A DNA stretch of 64,000 bases from Neoceratodus forsteri (lineage: Eukaryota > Chordata > Ceratodontiformes > Ceratodontidae). The stretch covers positions 1,093,164,001 through 1,093,228,000 of the forward strand of contig CM057453.1 in NCBI GenBank assembly GCA_016271365.2, given 5' to 3'. Shown in pieces: positions 33,690-45,564 of the stretch. Under the pieces are notes generated by a model that ran no database searches, had not been told where the DNA came from, and saw nothing but the letters and a program-made list of their open reading frames with translations. Position 1 is the stretch's first letter. Each line of letters starts with the position of its first letter. The translations under genes were made by a program, and so were the position numbers.

Positions 33690-34868
33690 GTTACCCTCCC
33701 ACCCACATATCCCTCATCAGAGAGGAAATACAGACCTTGTTCTCAACAAGAGCAATAGAGCTTGTTCCTCAATCCTAACTGGGAACCAGGTATTACTCCC
33801 ATTTTTTCTTGGTACCCAAGAAGACGGGGGACTTAAGACCCATATTGGACCTGAGTCACCTGAACCAGTACATCGAATACAAAAGGTTCAGAATGGTAAC
33901 CTTACCAGGACTGATACTTATGCTGTGCCAAGGGGACTGGCTATGCTTTCTCGACATGCAAGACACATACTTGCACATACCGGTGTTTCCAGCTCACAAG
34001 AGGTATCTGCAGTTCGCCTTTCATGGGAACGATTACCAATTCCAGGCTTTGCCTTTTGGTCTCTTCTTGGCCCCGAGGGTGTTCACCAAGTGCTTAGCAG
34101 AGTGGCAGTTACTCTCTGCAGGCAGGGGCACTTTGTCTACCCCTACCTAGACGATTGGCTCCTAACTGCTACCACCAGGTCGCGGTTAACCCACACCCTC
34201 TCAGACATTTTTCAAATGTTCCAACAGTTGGGGATAACAATCAGTCTCCCAAAATCCTCTCCTTGGCCCTGCCAGCACCTACAGTACATAGGGGCCGTCC
34301 TGGGTACCCAGCATGAAAGAACCTTTCTCCCACCCGACAGCTCTACTCAACTGAGACCAGGCCTCCAGAGTAGCTGCAGCCAATACAGTCACAGCAAGAA
34401 CCATGTTACAGCTCCTAAGACATATACCATATCCACGGTACCATTAGCACACTTGCATATGAGAGTTCCTCAATGGAACTTAAGGGTGCGATGGGACCAG
34501 AGGTCCAACAACCTCAAACACCCGATAAGGGTGTCGAGCTGTCCACCAAACACTGTCATGGTGGCTGACTTCACCCACATTAGATTCAGGAGTTCCTTTC
34601 CAAATAGACTGATCGAGCCAGATCCTCACCATTTTCAGAATCACCATACTCAGGGCACATTGTCAGACGTGGAAGTATCCCTGCACATCAACATCTTGGA
34701 GATGAGAGCGATTCTGCATGCTATGCAGGCCTTTCAGACTCACCTTTCCCAGGGTCCCCTGCTTATCCAGACCGACAGTATGTCAGTGGTCTTTTATATC
34801 AACAAGCAGGGAGGGACGCACTCCTACTCTCTGTGCAGAGAAGACATGAGAGTGTGGTACTGGGCTCC
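33690..34868 (+). pseudogene. DIRS copy D reverse transcriptase and RNase H (truncated)
   Basis: RT blocks are FFLVPKKTGDLRPILDLSHL (33797-33860), FLDMQDTYLHIPV (about 33950), ALPFGLFLAPRVFTKC (about 34050) and VYPYLDDWLL (about 34140). The frame changes near 34120. A long open frame then carries LQYIGAVLGTQHERTFLPPD, LAHLHMRVPQWNLRVRW, LEMRAILHAMQAF (about 34700) and IQTDSMSVVFYINKQGG (about 34770). It ends after MRVWYWAP at the fusion to copy E. The final catalytic Asp block of RNase H (ADALSR in copy C) is lost. Confidence 0.82.
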
Positions 34869-34874
34869 ACATGT

Positions 34875-36540
34875 GCCCTTGCAGGCAAAAGATGTCTCGC
34901 ACTGACCCGCACCCCTCATACGTCTACTGCCTGGGCCATGCCTATGACACCCAGACTTGTGACCTCTGTCGCGCGTTCCAGCCTAACGTCCTGGACGATC
35001 GTCTCGCGTGACTTCAGCTCAGCTGACTGGAGAAATGGAACCCGCCGGTCAAATCTAAAGAAGCCTGTTGGGCAATCTCCGCAGCTATGGTGTCCGCTGA
35101 ATAGCACGAGCAGATAAAGGCTTTCGAGGAGGAAGCGGCTCAGGCCGCTGATCGATCCTCTTCTACGTCAGTCTTCGGCCCACTCAAATTGGCCTCTACC
35201 TTTTCAGGCTCCTTCAAGGAGTTGTGCCAGTCTCTCCTGACCAAGGGGGAGGGCCCTTCGGGCACGCACATCTCCCACTCTTGTAAAAAGGATAAGGAGT
35301 CAAGAGAAGAATTGTCTTGTCGACAGTGTTCTTGGGATCGAGAGAGGTCTCAGTCCCAAGAATCTGCTGTTTTGACTTGGGTCGAAATTGCAGCCTTGGC
35401 CACTGGTTTCATGGTACCCTGTCAGGCCAGCCGGCTAAGATGCAGGATGATGACCCAGTTGAGATTATCATCGACCCCATCAACCCATTGTTGCACAGTG
35501 AGGCTGACAGTTCCTTATTCAGGACTCCGGTCCTGACCGGACCTACTGAGGAGGAGACCCAGCTCGCTGGGAACATCTTCACTGTCCTTGTCCCTGACCT
35601 GGAGGAGCTGTGGGTCTCCCCAGCTCCTTCTGAGCACCCTCGTTGGTCTCCCCGATGGTCAAGGTCTCGGACACATTCGACCAACAGGCTGAAGTAATCT
35701 CATAAATGCCATTCAGGGCATTCTAAAAAGCGGCACTGGTGCCATTCATCCTCATCCTCTTCGGAAGAGGAGAGGCTTTGACACAAATTGCATCGATGCT
35801 ACAAGGATCTCATGTGGCAACAGTTGATGATGGCAGATTCGAAGTCGACCCCAGCTTCCACACCAGCCATCACTTGGCTGTCACCCTCCAGGCCGATGCC
35901 GACTCCTCCAGAGCCAGTCGACACCGTTCCTCCGCCTGCAGAGTTGGTGAAGATCTTCCTGGCTCAGCCCAAACCGGTCTCTCCACCAGTTCTGTTGGAG
36001 TCATCACCTAAGCAGCCTCCTTCCGGGGCTCCCACCAAGGAGTTTTGGCCCATCAAGACACCGATAGACCCTGGACAAAGAGTCCAGAAAACTGTACCAT
36101 TCTACCAGGAAAGTCTATGTTGCCTCTTTGCTTGGCCTTCGTCTGGCAAGCTCGGTCATCATCATGGCGCATTTTTCTCATGCCCTCTTGTGGTCTCATG
36201 ATGAGGTTCTTCCTCATCTCCCCGCAGACCTCCAGACCACGGTCACGCAGATCTGCGACCAGGGTTGGGTGGTTGCCAAACAGCAGCTACCGACAGCTCT
36301 GGACATCAGGGAGTCTTGCGCCCGCTCGGTGGCAGCCATGGTCACCATGCATTGCAGGGCTTGGCTGAGGGTCTTGACCTTCACAGCAGATACTCAGCAC
36401 AAATTGACAGATGTTCCCTTCATGAGCACCGATTTATTCAGTCCAGGAGTGGACAGTCACATCCAGTGCATCGAGAAGTCTAATGCCACCTTGGACTCCA
36501 TTACCTTTGCCTAGAAGGAACCTCAGGGTCCCAAAAAGCA
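34875..36540 (+). pseudogene. DIRS copy E gag
   Basis: The start reads QKMSRTDPHPSYVYCLGHAY and DTQTCDLC, matching the second half of the cysteine motif of copy C. FEEEAAQAADRSSSTSV and STFSGSFKELCQSLL follow (35120-35235). The distal part has HFSHALLWSHDEVLPHLPAD (36165-36230) and VDSHIQCIEKSNATLDSIT (about 36450). Several frameshifts interrupt it. About 36% of the way through, an acidic Thr/Glu-rich region matches the equivalent part of copy C. Confidence 0.75.
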
Positions 36541-36899
36541 GAAGAGAAAGCCTTTTCGGCCTTCTGCCCCCTCCCTTTTCCAATCAGGGCAGCAACAGCA
36601 GCAGACTCAATCTTGGTGCCCTCGGCCCAAGCCAGGGACTTTGGCAGCCCATAAGCCTGGAGGGAAAGGTCCTGGCAGTCCCCAGGCCGGATCCTACTAC
36701 ATGCCCATTCTGGTCCTCCCGTAGAGGGCCGGCTCCACCACTTCCTTTCCACCTGGTCCGCTGTCTTGGAAGTGGTCAGCCAGGGTCTGCCTCTGGAATT
36801 CGAGCAGTACTCACTAAGCTGGGTCCGTGCCCCATGGGAGAAAATGGTTTCCATGCACACTCAGTCGTCTCTCTGAGACGAGACTGCCAAGGTACTTCC

Positions 36900-37556
36900 T
36901 GGTCTCGAAACGGATTGGGGGGAGGACTGGCGCCCCATTCTAGATCTGCATGACCCGAACCTATTTTTCAGGTCTCCCACCTTCAAGATGGTAACTCTGT
37001 CTCAGATCATACCATCTCTCGAGCAGAACATGTGGTTTTGCTCACTGGATCTGCAGGACACGTTCTTTCATGTCCCATCTGTCACACTGAAGGTTCCTCT
37101 GCTTCCAAGCAGAGGTAGCCCTCTTCGAGTTCCAAGCCATGCCGTTTGGCCTGTCATCAGCCCCCCCGGGTCTTCACCAAATGCATTGCAGTGGTGGCAG
37201 CTCATCTTCGGCATTGGGGGGTCAGAGTGTACCCCTATCTCAATGACTGGCACATAGCAGGTCCCTCCAGGCAGGAGGTGGAGAGGTCCAGGAATCTGGC
37301 CCTTCAGACCTGCATCGAACTTGGTCTCCTGATCAACGAGGCCAAGTCGGAACTCGTAACCTCGCAGGTGGTCTGCTTCACTGGGGCAGAGCTCGACTCT
37401 TGCCGAGCCAGAGCCAGGCTCCCGGCAGACAGGGCAAAGGTTCTCTCCTCCTTTGCCCGATCATTTCTGGTTGGGCACTTGCACCCTGCCTGGGACTTCC
37501 TGGGACTTCTGGGGTGCATGGCGGCCTACACCTTCGTGGTCCAATGGGCCCGGTGA
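36900..37556 (+). pseudogene. DIRS copy E reverse transcriptase
   Basis: Blocks are PILDLHDPN (about 36935), TLSQIIPSLEQNMWF, SLDLQDTFFHVPS (about 37045, first catalytic Asp) and VYPYLNDWHIAG (about 37235). The catalytic pair reads ND in place of DD, so one Asp is lost. LGLLINEAKSELVTSQVV and FTGAELDSCRARARLPAD follow in the same frame to about 37440. Confidence 0.8.
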
Positions 37557-37579
37557 CATATGCAGCCCTTCAGTGGGAG

Positions 37580-38490
37580 CTGGCTGGCCAGTAGGCTTAG
37601 CGACACAGTCATTTTGAACAGCTGGTCACTGTAACTCAGAAGATATAGGATGCTCTCCAGTTGTGGACCGTCCTGGACCATCTGCAGGAAGGGATCCCAT
37701 TTGTCTGCCCTGAGCCAGTGGTCTTCCTCACGACCGATGCCTTTCTCACAGGCTGGGGTACCCACATGGGAAATCACAGAGTCCACAGGCTCTGGACCTC
37801 CAAGGAGTCCCAATATCACATCAACCTGAGCAGTTTGGCTGGTGCTGACTGCATTCGCTCCATTCCTTCGGGATCAAGTGGTACAGATCCAGATGGACAA
37901 TACCACGGCCATGTACTGTCTCAACAAGCAGGGCAGCACACACTCCTGGCCTCTGTGTAGGGAAGCGCTCCGCATCTGGACCCTCGTGAACCGACTGGAG
38001 GCAGATCTCCTAGTCATCCATGTGGCAGGAGCCTCAAATCAACTGCGAACGCCCTCAGCTGAGTGTGCGCGGCATCCCATGAGTGGTTTATCCATCTGGA
38101 GATAGTACACAGCCTTTTCTCCAAGTGGGCACCCCTCAGGTGGATCTGTTCACCTCTAGGGAGAATGCAGAGCTGAGGCTGTTACGTGCCCTCCCCCCTT
38201 AGCAGGGCTCGCTGCAGGGGAATGCCTTCTCAAGGCCGTGGACACCAGGCCTCTTCTATGCCTTCCCTCCACTTTCCTTGATCCACAATGTGCTCCTCAA
38301 GGTCAGGAGGGACAAGGTACAGGTGATCCTGGTAGCACCAGACTGGCCCCGCCAGTTTTGGTACCCATATCTCCTCAGCTTCAGCAACAAGCTCCCGAGG
38401 CATCTTCCAGCATGCCCAGACCTGCTATCAGTCAGTCAGGGGAAGGTCTTACACCCGGACCTTCAGTACCTGCATCTGACAGCCTGGTTC
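37580..38490 (+). pseudogene. DIRS copy E RNase H region
   Basis: The first catalytic block reads FLTTDAFLTGWGTHMGNH (about 37735), with Asp kept. IQMDNTTAMYCLNKQGS (about 37895) carries the next Asp. In the ADALSR position the sequence is LRTPSAEC, so the last Asp is lost. The linker with KVQVILVAPDWPRQFWYPYL (about 38310) leads into the recombinase. Frame changes occur near 37840 and 38110. Confidence 0.75.
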
Positions 38491-38499
38491 CTGAGCAGC

Positions 38500-39535
38500 T
38501 AGAATTCCAGGCTTTGGATCTCTCCGATGATGTACTCAGTGTAGTTCAGGCATCTAGGAAGGAGTCGACCAGGAGGTGTGCTATGCCTTCAAATGGAAGA
38601 GATTCTCCATTTGGTGTCAGGGCAAGGACCTAGACCCATTGTCCTGTCCAATGGCTAGCATTCTCGACTACCTTTGATCTCTCTCCAAAGGGGATCTTCA
38701 GTCTATGACTCTTAAGGTGCACCTGGCAGCCATTTCTGCTTGCCAGGCGCTGGCCAGTCAGCAGATGGTGGCTCAGGAGAAGGAGTTCTGGTGTTTCGTC
38801 AAAGGCCTCAGCCATATTTCCCCTCCAGTGTGACTCACCACCACCACGGGATCTACTGCTGGTATTGGCAAAGCTCATGGGCAAGCCATTCGAACCAGTG
38901 CACAGGTGTGAGATGTCACACCTGTCATGGAAGACCACCTTCCTGGTGGCTATCATGTCAGCCAGAAGGATTGGGGAGCTCCAGGTGCTTTCTGTTGAGT
39001 TTCCTTATTTGGTCTTCCACAGGGACAAGGTTGTCCTGTGACCCAACCCGAAGTTCCTTCCGAAGGTTGTGTCGGAGTTTCACCTGAACCAAGTAATAAC
39101 TCTGCTGGTGTACTACCCCAGTTACACCTCGGAGGCTGAGTACAGGCTCCATACTTTGGACCTGAGATGAGTGCTCTCTTACTACAAGGAGCATATGGCT
39201 GAAGTTCAGGGAGAGGTTCACCAGCTGTTTATCACCTACGCTGAAGCTGAACCTGGCAGACCTGCAGCCAAGCAGGTGATTGGCAGATGGATTACACCTT
39301 GCATTGATCTCTGCTATAGCTTGGCGGGTAGGGGCCTCCCATAGGGATAAGAGCTCATTCCACCCACCATTCTGCTGCATTAGTGGCTACTTCTAGGGAC
39401 ATCCCTATCCAGGATATCTGCATGGCTGCTGCCTGGAAGTCAGCAAACACCTTCATTTCCCACTACCACATTGACCTAGAGTGATGCCGAGATGTTGGTT
39501 TTGGGGCCTCAGTTCTCCAATCTCTGTTCCCTAAG
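38500..39535 (+). pseudogene. DIRS copy E tyrosine recombinase
   Basis: Visible blocks are ESTRRC..AMPSNGRDSPFG in a shifted frame (about 38560-38610), the FLVAIMSARRIGELQ block with the first catalytic Arg (about 38950) and HSTHHSAA (about 39360). The HxxR motif has become HxxH, so the second catalytic Arg is lost. FISHYHIDLE with the Tyr remains (about 39455). Stops at about 38676 (TGA for Trp) and 39168 (TGA for Arg) also break the gene. Confidence 0.78.
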
Positions 39536-39582
39536 TAGGGGAAGTGTGCCTTGCTTCCCTTCTCCCGGAGAACTGCTAGGAG

Positions 39583-39678
39583 TCTGCCAAACAGTGTGGA
39601 TAGAACAACAATCCTAGAAAAACAGGTTACCCACCTGTAACAGTAGTTCTAGGAGTGGTATATGTTGTTCATCCACAC
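39583..39678 (+). repeat. Internal complementary region of DIRS copy E
   Basis: The second part (about 39618-39678) is the reverse complement of the right end of the element (39840-39901). The first part (39583-39617) matches the complement of the left end of copy C, although the left end itself is missing in this copy. Confidence 0.8.
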
Positions 39679-39719
39679 GAACCCACCCGACCTCCCTGGC
39701 TTTGACACACAACCCTCTG

Positions 39720-39901
39720 CTTCCAGCGGGTGAGATCTGATGTCAAGGGGTGGAGCGGAGGGATATACCACCCAGGTGAGTGGGAGGAGCCAGCTTTCAG
39801 ACCATCCAGCAAGATTTAGAGGGGAAAGAGACGTGCCAAACAGTGTGGATTAACATATACCACTCCAAGAACTACTGTTACAAGTGAGTAACCTGTTTTT
39901 C
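39720..39901 (-). repeat. Right inverted terminal repeat of DIRS copy E
   Basis: On the minus strand it follows the order seen in copy C: GTAACAGTAGTTCT end, GTGTGG core, and a GGTATATCC-like box at 39771-39779. It ends near 39901 in ACCTGTTTTT. Confidence 0.75.
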
Positions 39902-40388
39902 CTTATCGTCAGTTCACCCAGACAACCAAGTTTCTGTCAGCCCGAGAATATGGCTGCCAAATTCACCTTTAAGAGCTGAAGCCCAGAGACCTAACTGAAC
40001 CAGTTACCACAGGTAGCTCGGGACCTAACCCACAGAACATATTAATGGGAACAAGGATTGCTCCTGACATCAGCAGGAGAACCTTTCTCACTTAAAGTAG
40101 TATGTCTTGTTAGTAGACTGTTTGCAAGAGGCTCCAGGCACTTACATAACTTCCTCAAACAAATTGAACACGTAATTGAAGCTGCTCAGGTGCTGCAGAT
40201 CTGGATGCTGGAATGAGCCCTTGAACCTGATCAGCAGGTCTTGTCTGAGTGGTAGCATCCTTGGGGTCTTGGGGACTCCAAAGATCCTGATGCTATGAGT
40301 ATTGGGGCCAGTCTGACACAATTAGTATGAGATTTGCTTCTTCAGTCAGTGTCAGGAACAACACTTTGTGAATCAAAGGGAAGGGAAG
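39902..40388. other. Unassigned interval after DIRS E
   Basis: No gene or nameable repeat is visible. It does not continue copy D or copy B, so a simple insertion of E into D is not supported. Confidence 0.45.
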
Positions 40389-41645
40389 AAACATAGAATT
40401 TGATGGCAGATAAGGACCGCTTGGCCCACCCAGTCTGCCCATTTCCCTACCTAATGGATAAGCTGCAGATCCTAGTTAACCAGCAGCCTACTTCTTTCTA
40501 CCCTCACCACCTAGAATTGCCTTATGGCTGTCCCATGCATGCTTGAATTCAATCACTGTTTTTGACTCCACAACCTCCTCCGGAAGACCGTTCCATGCAT
40601 CCACAACCCTCTCTGTGAAAAAATACTTCCTTACATTATCTCTGAGCCGCCCCCCCCCTCTTATCTTCATATTGTGCCCCCTTGTTCTTGCACACCTCTT
40701 TTTTTGAAAGATGATACCCTTTTGGACTTTGTTGATTCCTTGAGGTACTTGAACATTTCTATCATGTCCCCTCCTCCTCCTTTCCTTGAGGCTATACATA
40801 CTAAGCTCCTTTAGTCTCTCTTCATATGTCTTCTGGTGCAGACCCTGCACCATTTTAATTCCCTCCTCTGGACAGCTTCCATCTTGTCTATGTCCTTGCA
40901 GAGATTGGGTCTCCAGAACTGCACACAGTACTCCAGATGGGGTCTCACCAGCTGTCTGTACAGAGGGATAACAACTTCCTGTTTTCTACTGGTGATGCCT
41001 CTCCTATGCATCCCAGTATCCCCCAACCTCCTTACTGCCCTCTCACATTGCTTGCCCACCTTTAAGTCATCTGATATGACTACCCCCAGGTCCCTTTCCA
41101 TTTTGTTGTTGTTAGTATCTCACCCCCATTGTGTACTCTTCCCCTGGGTTTTTGTTTCCCATGTGCATTACCTTGCACTTCTTAGCATTAAATCTAAGCT
41201 GCCATACATTTGACCATTCCTCTAACCTTGCCAAGTCCCTTCTCATCCTTTCCACCCCATCTTGTGCATCAACTCTGTTGCAGATCTTTTTGTCATCTGC
41301 AAAGAGACATACTTTTCCTTCCAGTCTCTCTGCAATGTTGCTTACAAAGACATTGAAGAGGACCGGTCCTAATACTGAACCCTGCGGCACCCCACTAGTA
41401 ACCCCCCTTTCTTCAGAGTGGACTCCATTTACTATTACCCTCTGTGTCCTATTCTCCAGCCAATTCTTTACCCAGGCTATCATCTTGGGACCCACTCCCA
41501 GGCTGGCTAACTTGTATATTAATCTTTTGTGTGGGACTGAGTCAAATGCCTTGCTAAAGTCTAGGTAGACCATGTCCACAGCCCCTCCCTGATCTACTAC
41601 TTTGGTCACCCAGTCAAAGAAATCTATTAGATTCGCACACAGTCA
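40389..41645 (-). mobile_element. CR1 LINE, 5'-truncated (CR1-c)
   Basis: The 3' end, on the minus strand, has GGGCAGACTGGGTGGGCC and ends with TTCTATGTTTC near 40389, the CR1 tail. RT and the C-terminal part of ORF2 are kept. It resembles CR1-a and CR1-d. Confidence 0.88.
40488..41609 (-). pseudogene. CR1-c reverse transcriptase and C-terminal region
   Basis: The 165-codon frame (41112-41609) contains MVYLDFSKAFDSVPHKRL (motif A), GVPQGSVLGPVLFNVFV (motif B) and VCLFADDKKICNRV (motif C, both Asp kept). Further left are ERDLGVVISDDLKVGKQCE and RPHLEYCVQFWRPNL (40811-41101) and FFTERVVDAWNGLPEEVV (about 40600). The core motifs are intact across one open frame, although the protein is truncated at its N-terminus and broken near 41110 and 40850. 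Confidence 0.85.
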
Positions 41646-41910
41646 CCCTCTCATCCAAGGATAGCCACCTGTAAAACCATTCTACTGCTGTTAACTCCCC
41701 CACCATATAAATCTAAATTAGTTTAAGGGCCCCCTGGCCCACTTGAAAATCTCTATTTTACCCAGTTCCACAACATGGAGCTACGAGCATTACATATGTA
41801 AGCTACTGCTCCCACAGGCACTCACAGTTGACACTACTTCTGTGATGTGCCAGAGAGTTAAAAAACATCAGAGAATTAGTGTCACTCAGGAGTGCCGCTG
41901 GAACTTGTAG

Positions 41911-42125
41911 ATCTTACTTCGAGAGGGTTCCTGCAATAGATCATTACACATAGGACTGCACCACCTGGCGTCAGGACTGCACGGCAAACTTTTCCATCAA
42001 TGCCTGGCGGGGGACCGCCCACCTGACGTCACATGACCAACATCTGCATGACCCTATATAGTGGGCGGTCCCCACACTCGCCTTCCAGTTCTTTCCCGCT
42101 GTCGGCCTATGCGTGGTACCGTGTG
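41911..42125 (+). repeat. Left inverted terminal repeat of DIRS copy F
   Basis: It is the reverse complement of the right end (about 48105-48290), sharing GTCCTGACGCC-like, GGGGGACCGCCC and CCTATATAG blocks. The TATATA box is at 42055-42060, about 144 bases from the outer end. A CCTGACGTCA stretch lies about 30 bases upstream of it. Confidence 0.88.
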
Positions 42126-42168
42126 GTAAAACTGCCCACCTTTTTTCGTTTAAACTTGATTCTTCTCT

Positions 42169-44780
42169 ATGTCTTCTCCATCACCCAAGGCCAAGAAGAA
42201 ATGTGAGGATTGCAGTGCTCAAATTTCACATCAGGACAGTCACACGAAGGTGACTTTTGTGTCTAGGCCCAGACCACGACACCGTGGCTTACCCAGACTG
42301 CCAGCCCTTCAATCAGGCAATCCACAAGAGAAGGCAGCAGGCCCCGGCGGCCCATCTTTTAAAAACTTCAGATGGCCATGCTTGAAAAACAGATGGAGCG
42401 CCTTTGAGAATCCACTTCTTTACCTTCCCCAGAGGCCAAGAAGAAAAAGAAAGAGAAACACTGGGAGCAAGAGCGCAAGGACAAAGACCGTCCAGACCCT
42501 AGTAGGCCCTCTACCAGCAAAGCCTCTCCCCCGCCGCCTCCCATAGTGGTAGTCCAGGCTGCGTCTGGGGACACTCCAGGCCTCTCTGCCGCATTGCTCC
42601 CAATTTCTACTGGTAAGCCGCCCGCCGGCTCCTCCAGTGGACGCGCAGTATCTGCCGATAAGTCGGCCCCTGGCACCTCTGTGGCCCGCCTGGCTACCGA
42701 TAACTTGAGCCCCCGCTCCTCGGGGACTCACCTAGCTTTGGCCGATAAGCCAGCAGGAGGTTCCTCCCTCACCCACCTGGTCCCTTCATCCGATAAGTCA
42801 GCCACCTCTGGCGCCCGCCTGGACATTGCTCATCCGTCGGTGGCCTCGGACGATTTACCCGACATCCAACTGAGCTCCAAGAAGACCCCGAGTCTTTCCT
42901 CTTCCTCCCGGCCCCCGGTAGCTGCTGCTTCATTCCCTGCCACACCGGATCAGGAATAGAGTGATGAACAGCTGGATGTGACCCTTACTCCGGCTTCCAT
43001 TCATCAGTTCCCCATGGGGGACCAAGGGTTAGAGGGCCTCTCCGCCATCGACTATCCTTGCATCAGAGGCTCTTCAGGGCCCCTTCTACATCGGATCCCC
43101 TTCCCTCAGCACTCCTGATGGAAGAGGGACAGGTCCTTCCATCGGGACACCTTTGTCTGGTCCTGACACCTACCCCAGCACCGAACCCATCCCCGTTTCC
43201 TCCGACATCTGGGCCCACCCCTATGCCAGAGCCCTCTCGTCAGGTCCCAATGCCTGTCCCTGTGCCAAACCGGGCTCCACCGTCGGAAACCCCTACGTCC
43301 GGCCCAACGCCTGCCCTCCTGACGCCGGATCCTTTTCCAACGCCTGGTTCGACAGCGCCGGCCCCAACATCAGTGGTCCTGACAACCTTTTTTCCGATGC
43401 CCACCCCACCTCCCAACTACACAACGGCGGTGTTCACGCCGGTACCCCTAACGTCTGGTTCCCTGATGTACGGAAATTTCCGAGGCCCTTCTAGGGTTTT
43501 TATTGTCCCAAGCTACCCTCATGGGTTCCTATTGGACCTTCCATCGGCAAGTCCTCCTCCGTATCTGTATTACTCGGGACATCACTATTCGGGATACCCC
43601 TTTTACCAAGGGTACCCTCACCATTATTTTCAGGGCTTAGGTGCCCATGGGTATCATTTCCCTTTTACCCATGTGTCTACTACCCCTCCTCCTCCTCCTC
43701 CTCAGACACCACCTCAGGACTTCCAGAAGATGATCCAATCCTGGTGGAAGGAGGCCAGAATGGAGTTGGTTTTGGACCTGGAGAGACGTCTCCCTACGCA
43801 GGCTCCACCCCCCCCCCAAGGTCTTTGTCCCCAGTGAGCTCAGTTCGCTCCACTCTTCACGTTTCAGGGGCTACCCCTCACAAGATCCATCTCCTGGATT
43901 TCGAGCCTATAGATGATCCGGATAACCTAGACTCGAGGGAGGATACCTCGGAGGACTCATCCGATCGACAGTCTCCAGACCCTAAAGGGAAGGCTTCTCC
44001 TAAGTCCCCTCCTGAGGACTCTTCCTTCTCTGACTTGTTGAGGGCCACCCAGGAATATTATAATTGGGAGACTAAGGAACAGGACCCCATAAGGAAAAGA
44101 CATCTGGATTTAGAGTCTTATTCCCCAATCCCCATTCTTCCCTGGATAGGGCCCCACGAAGACCTCACCACCACAATTTGTCAACTGCCACACTCTATCC
44201 CAGCAGTCCCTAAGAAGGTGGACTGGATTTACTGGGCTCCTGTGGGTGCTTCCATTCTGGTTTCGTACCCAAATGCTGACTCTGTCATCATTACCGTGTC
44301 TTATGATCGTTCAACTGCCCCGAAGCGCATGAGCACCTCTCCTACTGACAAGGAGTCTCGGCAGATTGACCAATATGGCAAGAAAGTTTTCTCTTCAGCT
44401 ACGTGTGCTCTCTGTACCCTAAATTACATAGCCCACATGGCGTCCTTTCATAAAGCGGCCCTGGCCAAGCTAGAGGCCTGAATCCAATCTATGGATCCCT
44501 CAGACCTCAAGGAGGACCTCACCAAGGATTTGTGCCTGTCCAAACGTTCCTGCAGGCATGCCTTACGGGCCACCTACAACTCGGTCAATGCAGTGGCCTG
44601 CACCTCGGTGACCGCCGTCTCCCTTCAGCGGCATGCTGGGCTCACTAACAATGTCCAGACTGCGATCCTAGATGCTCCTTTTCGGGGCTCAGTCCTTTTT
44701 GCGGGGGACACCAAAGGCATCATAACGGGCCTATAGGACAGAGGACAGGCCCTGAGGTCTGTTAGGTCTATGTACCATTT
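42169..44780 (+). pseudogene. DIRS copy F gag
   Basis: The start, MSSPSPKAKKKCEDC, keeps one CxxC pair of the N-terminal motif. A coiled-coil-like KLQMAMLEKQMERL is at about 42368-42410. A Ser/Ala-rich frame (42546-42959) ends in TAG, and a Pro-rich frame (43058-43837) follows. The distal frame (43744-44481) has SPKSPPEDSSFSDLLRATQ, LPWIGPHEDLTTTICQL and DSVIITVSYDRSTAPKRMS. The last part (44491-44736) has RHALRATYNSVNAVAC and LDAPFRGSVLFAGDTKGI, ending at TAG where a Gln is expected. About four interruptions exist over 2.6 kb. Confidence 0.8.
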
Positions 44781-44999
44781 GGGCGTACAAAGGAAACAGA
44801 CCAGGAGGCAGGTGAAGCAGACCCAAGCCGGTAATCAGGGCAAGAGAAAGGCCATGGGTGCATCCTTTTTTTCCCCTCCAGTCTCAAAGTTCCAGAGGTG
44901 ATCAGGGGGCCCTCCTCCTGACTCCCAACCACCTCCTCAGCCCCAGAGCGACGAGCCAGTGGGGGGGAGGTTCATCCTCCACACGCAGGAATGGAGAGG

Positions 45000-45540
45000 C
45001 ATAACCTCCGATGCATGGGTCTTGCATCTTGTCTCACAGGGGCACACTCCGAAATTCCTCCAGAATCTCCACCAAGTCGCTCATCTTAAGCGCCCCACCA
45101 GATTCTTCTAGTAATGGAGGATGTTCAGGCTGTACTGCAAAAAGCAGCAATAGAGCTGGTCCCCCTTCGTCAAAGGGGCCGGGGGTTTTACTCCCACTTT
45201 TTTCTGGTTCCAAAAAAGGTGGGCAACCTCAGTGACTCAGTCTGTTCATCGAGTACAAAAGATTCAGAATGCTGACCCTCCAGAGCCTCCTACTTCTTCT
45301 TCAGGAGGCCCATTGGTTATGTACACTGGACATGCAGGATGCCTACCTGCATATTCCAGTATTTCAGGGCCACCACCACTTCCTGCGCTTTTGTTTCCAG
45401 GGGGAGGACTTCCAGTTTATGGCACTCCCCTTTGGCCTTTCCTCGGCACCCAGATTTTCACCAAGTGCCTAGCGGTAGTGGCAGCAGCCTTACATCATCA
45501 GGGCATTGCAGTTTTCCCCTACCTGGACGACTGACTAATT
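45000..45540 (+). pseudogene. DIRS copy F reverse transcriptase
   Basis: Blocks in order are YSHFFLVPKKVGNLS in a shifted frame (about 45190-45230), LCTLDMQDAYLHIPV (about 45320-45360), FQFMALPFGLSSAPRF (about 45410-45455) and FPYLDD followed by a TGA stop where family members have Trp (about 45525-45535). The catalytic Asp residues are all kept. The stop after the catalytic pair is a single G-to-A change. Confidence 0.82.
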
Positions 45541-45564
45541 TCAGCCCCATCCAGGGAGACTCTT

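Larger units (their letters stand above)
30765..34868 (+). mobile_element. DIRS retrotransposon copy D (right part missing)
   Basis: Copy D begins with ATCTTACTTCGAG, the same start as copy F, and lies in the RT of copy B. It has the left inverted repeat, gag, RT and most of RNase H. At about 34868 it changes in mid-gene to the gag of copy E, so its recombinase, ICR and right repeat are missing. Gag here is unusually well preserved (317 codons open). Confidence 0.85.
34869..39901 (+). mobile_element. DIRS retrotransposon copy E (left repeat missing)
   Basis: Copy E belongs to the same family as copy C. It lacks the left inverted repeat and starts directly in the gag cysteine motif, joined to RNase H of copy D. 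Gag, RT, RNase H, tyrosine recombinase, ICR (39583-39678) and right inverted repeat (about 39720-39901) follow in order. It is more decayed than copy C, with stops in every domain. Confidence 0.85.

Noticed and set aside
39902..40388. Continuation of DIRS D or B after copy E
   Set aside because: I could find no collinear DIRS coding or terminal sequence here.
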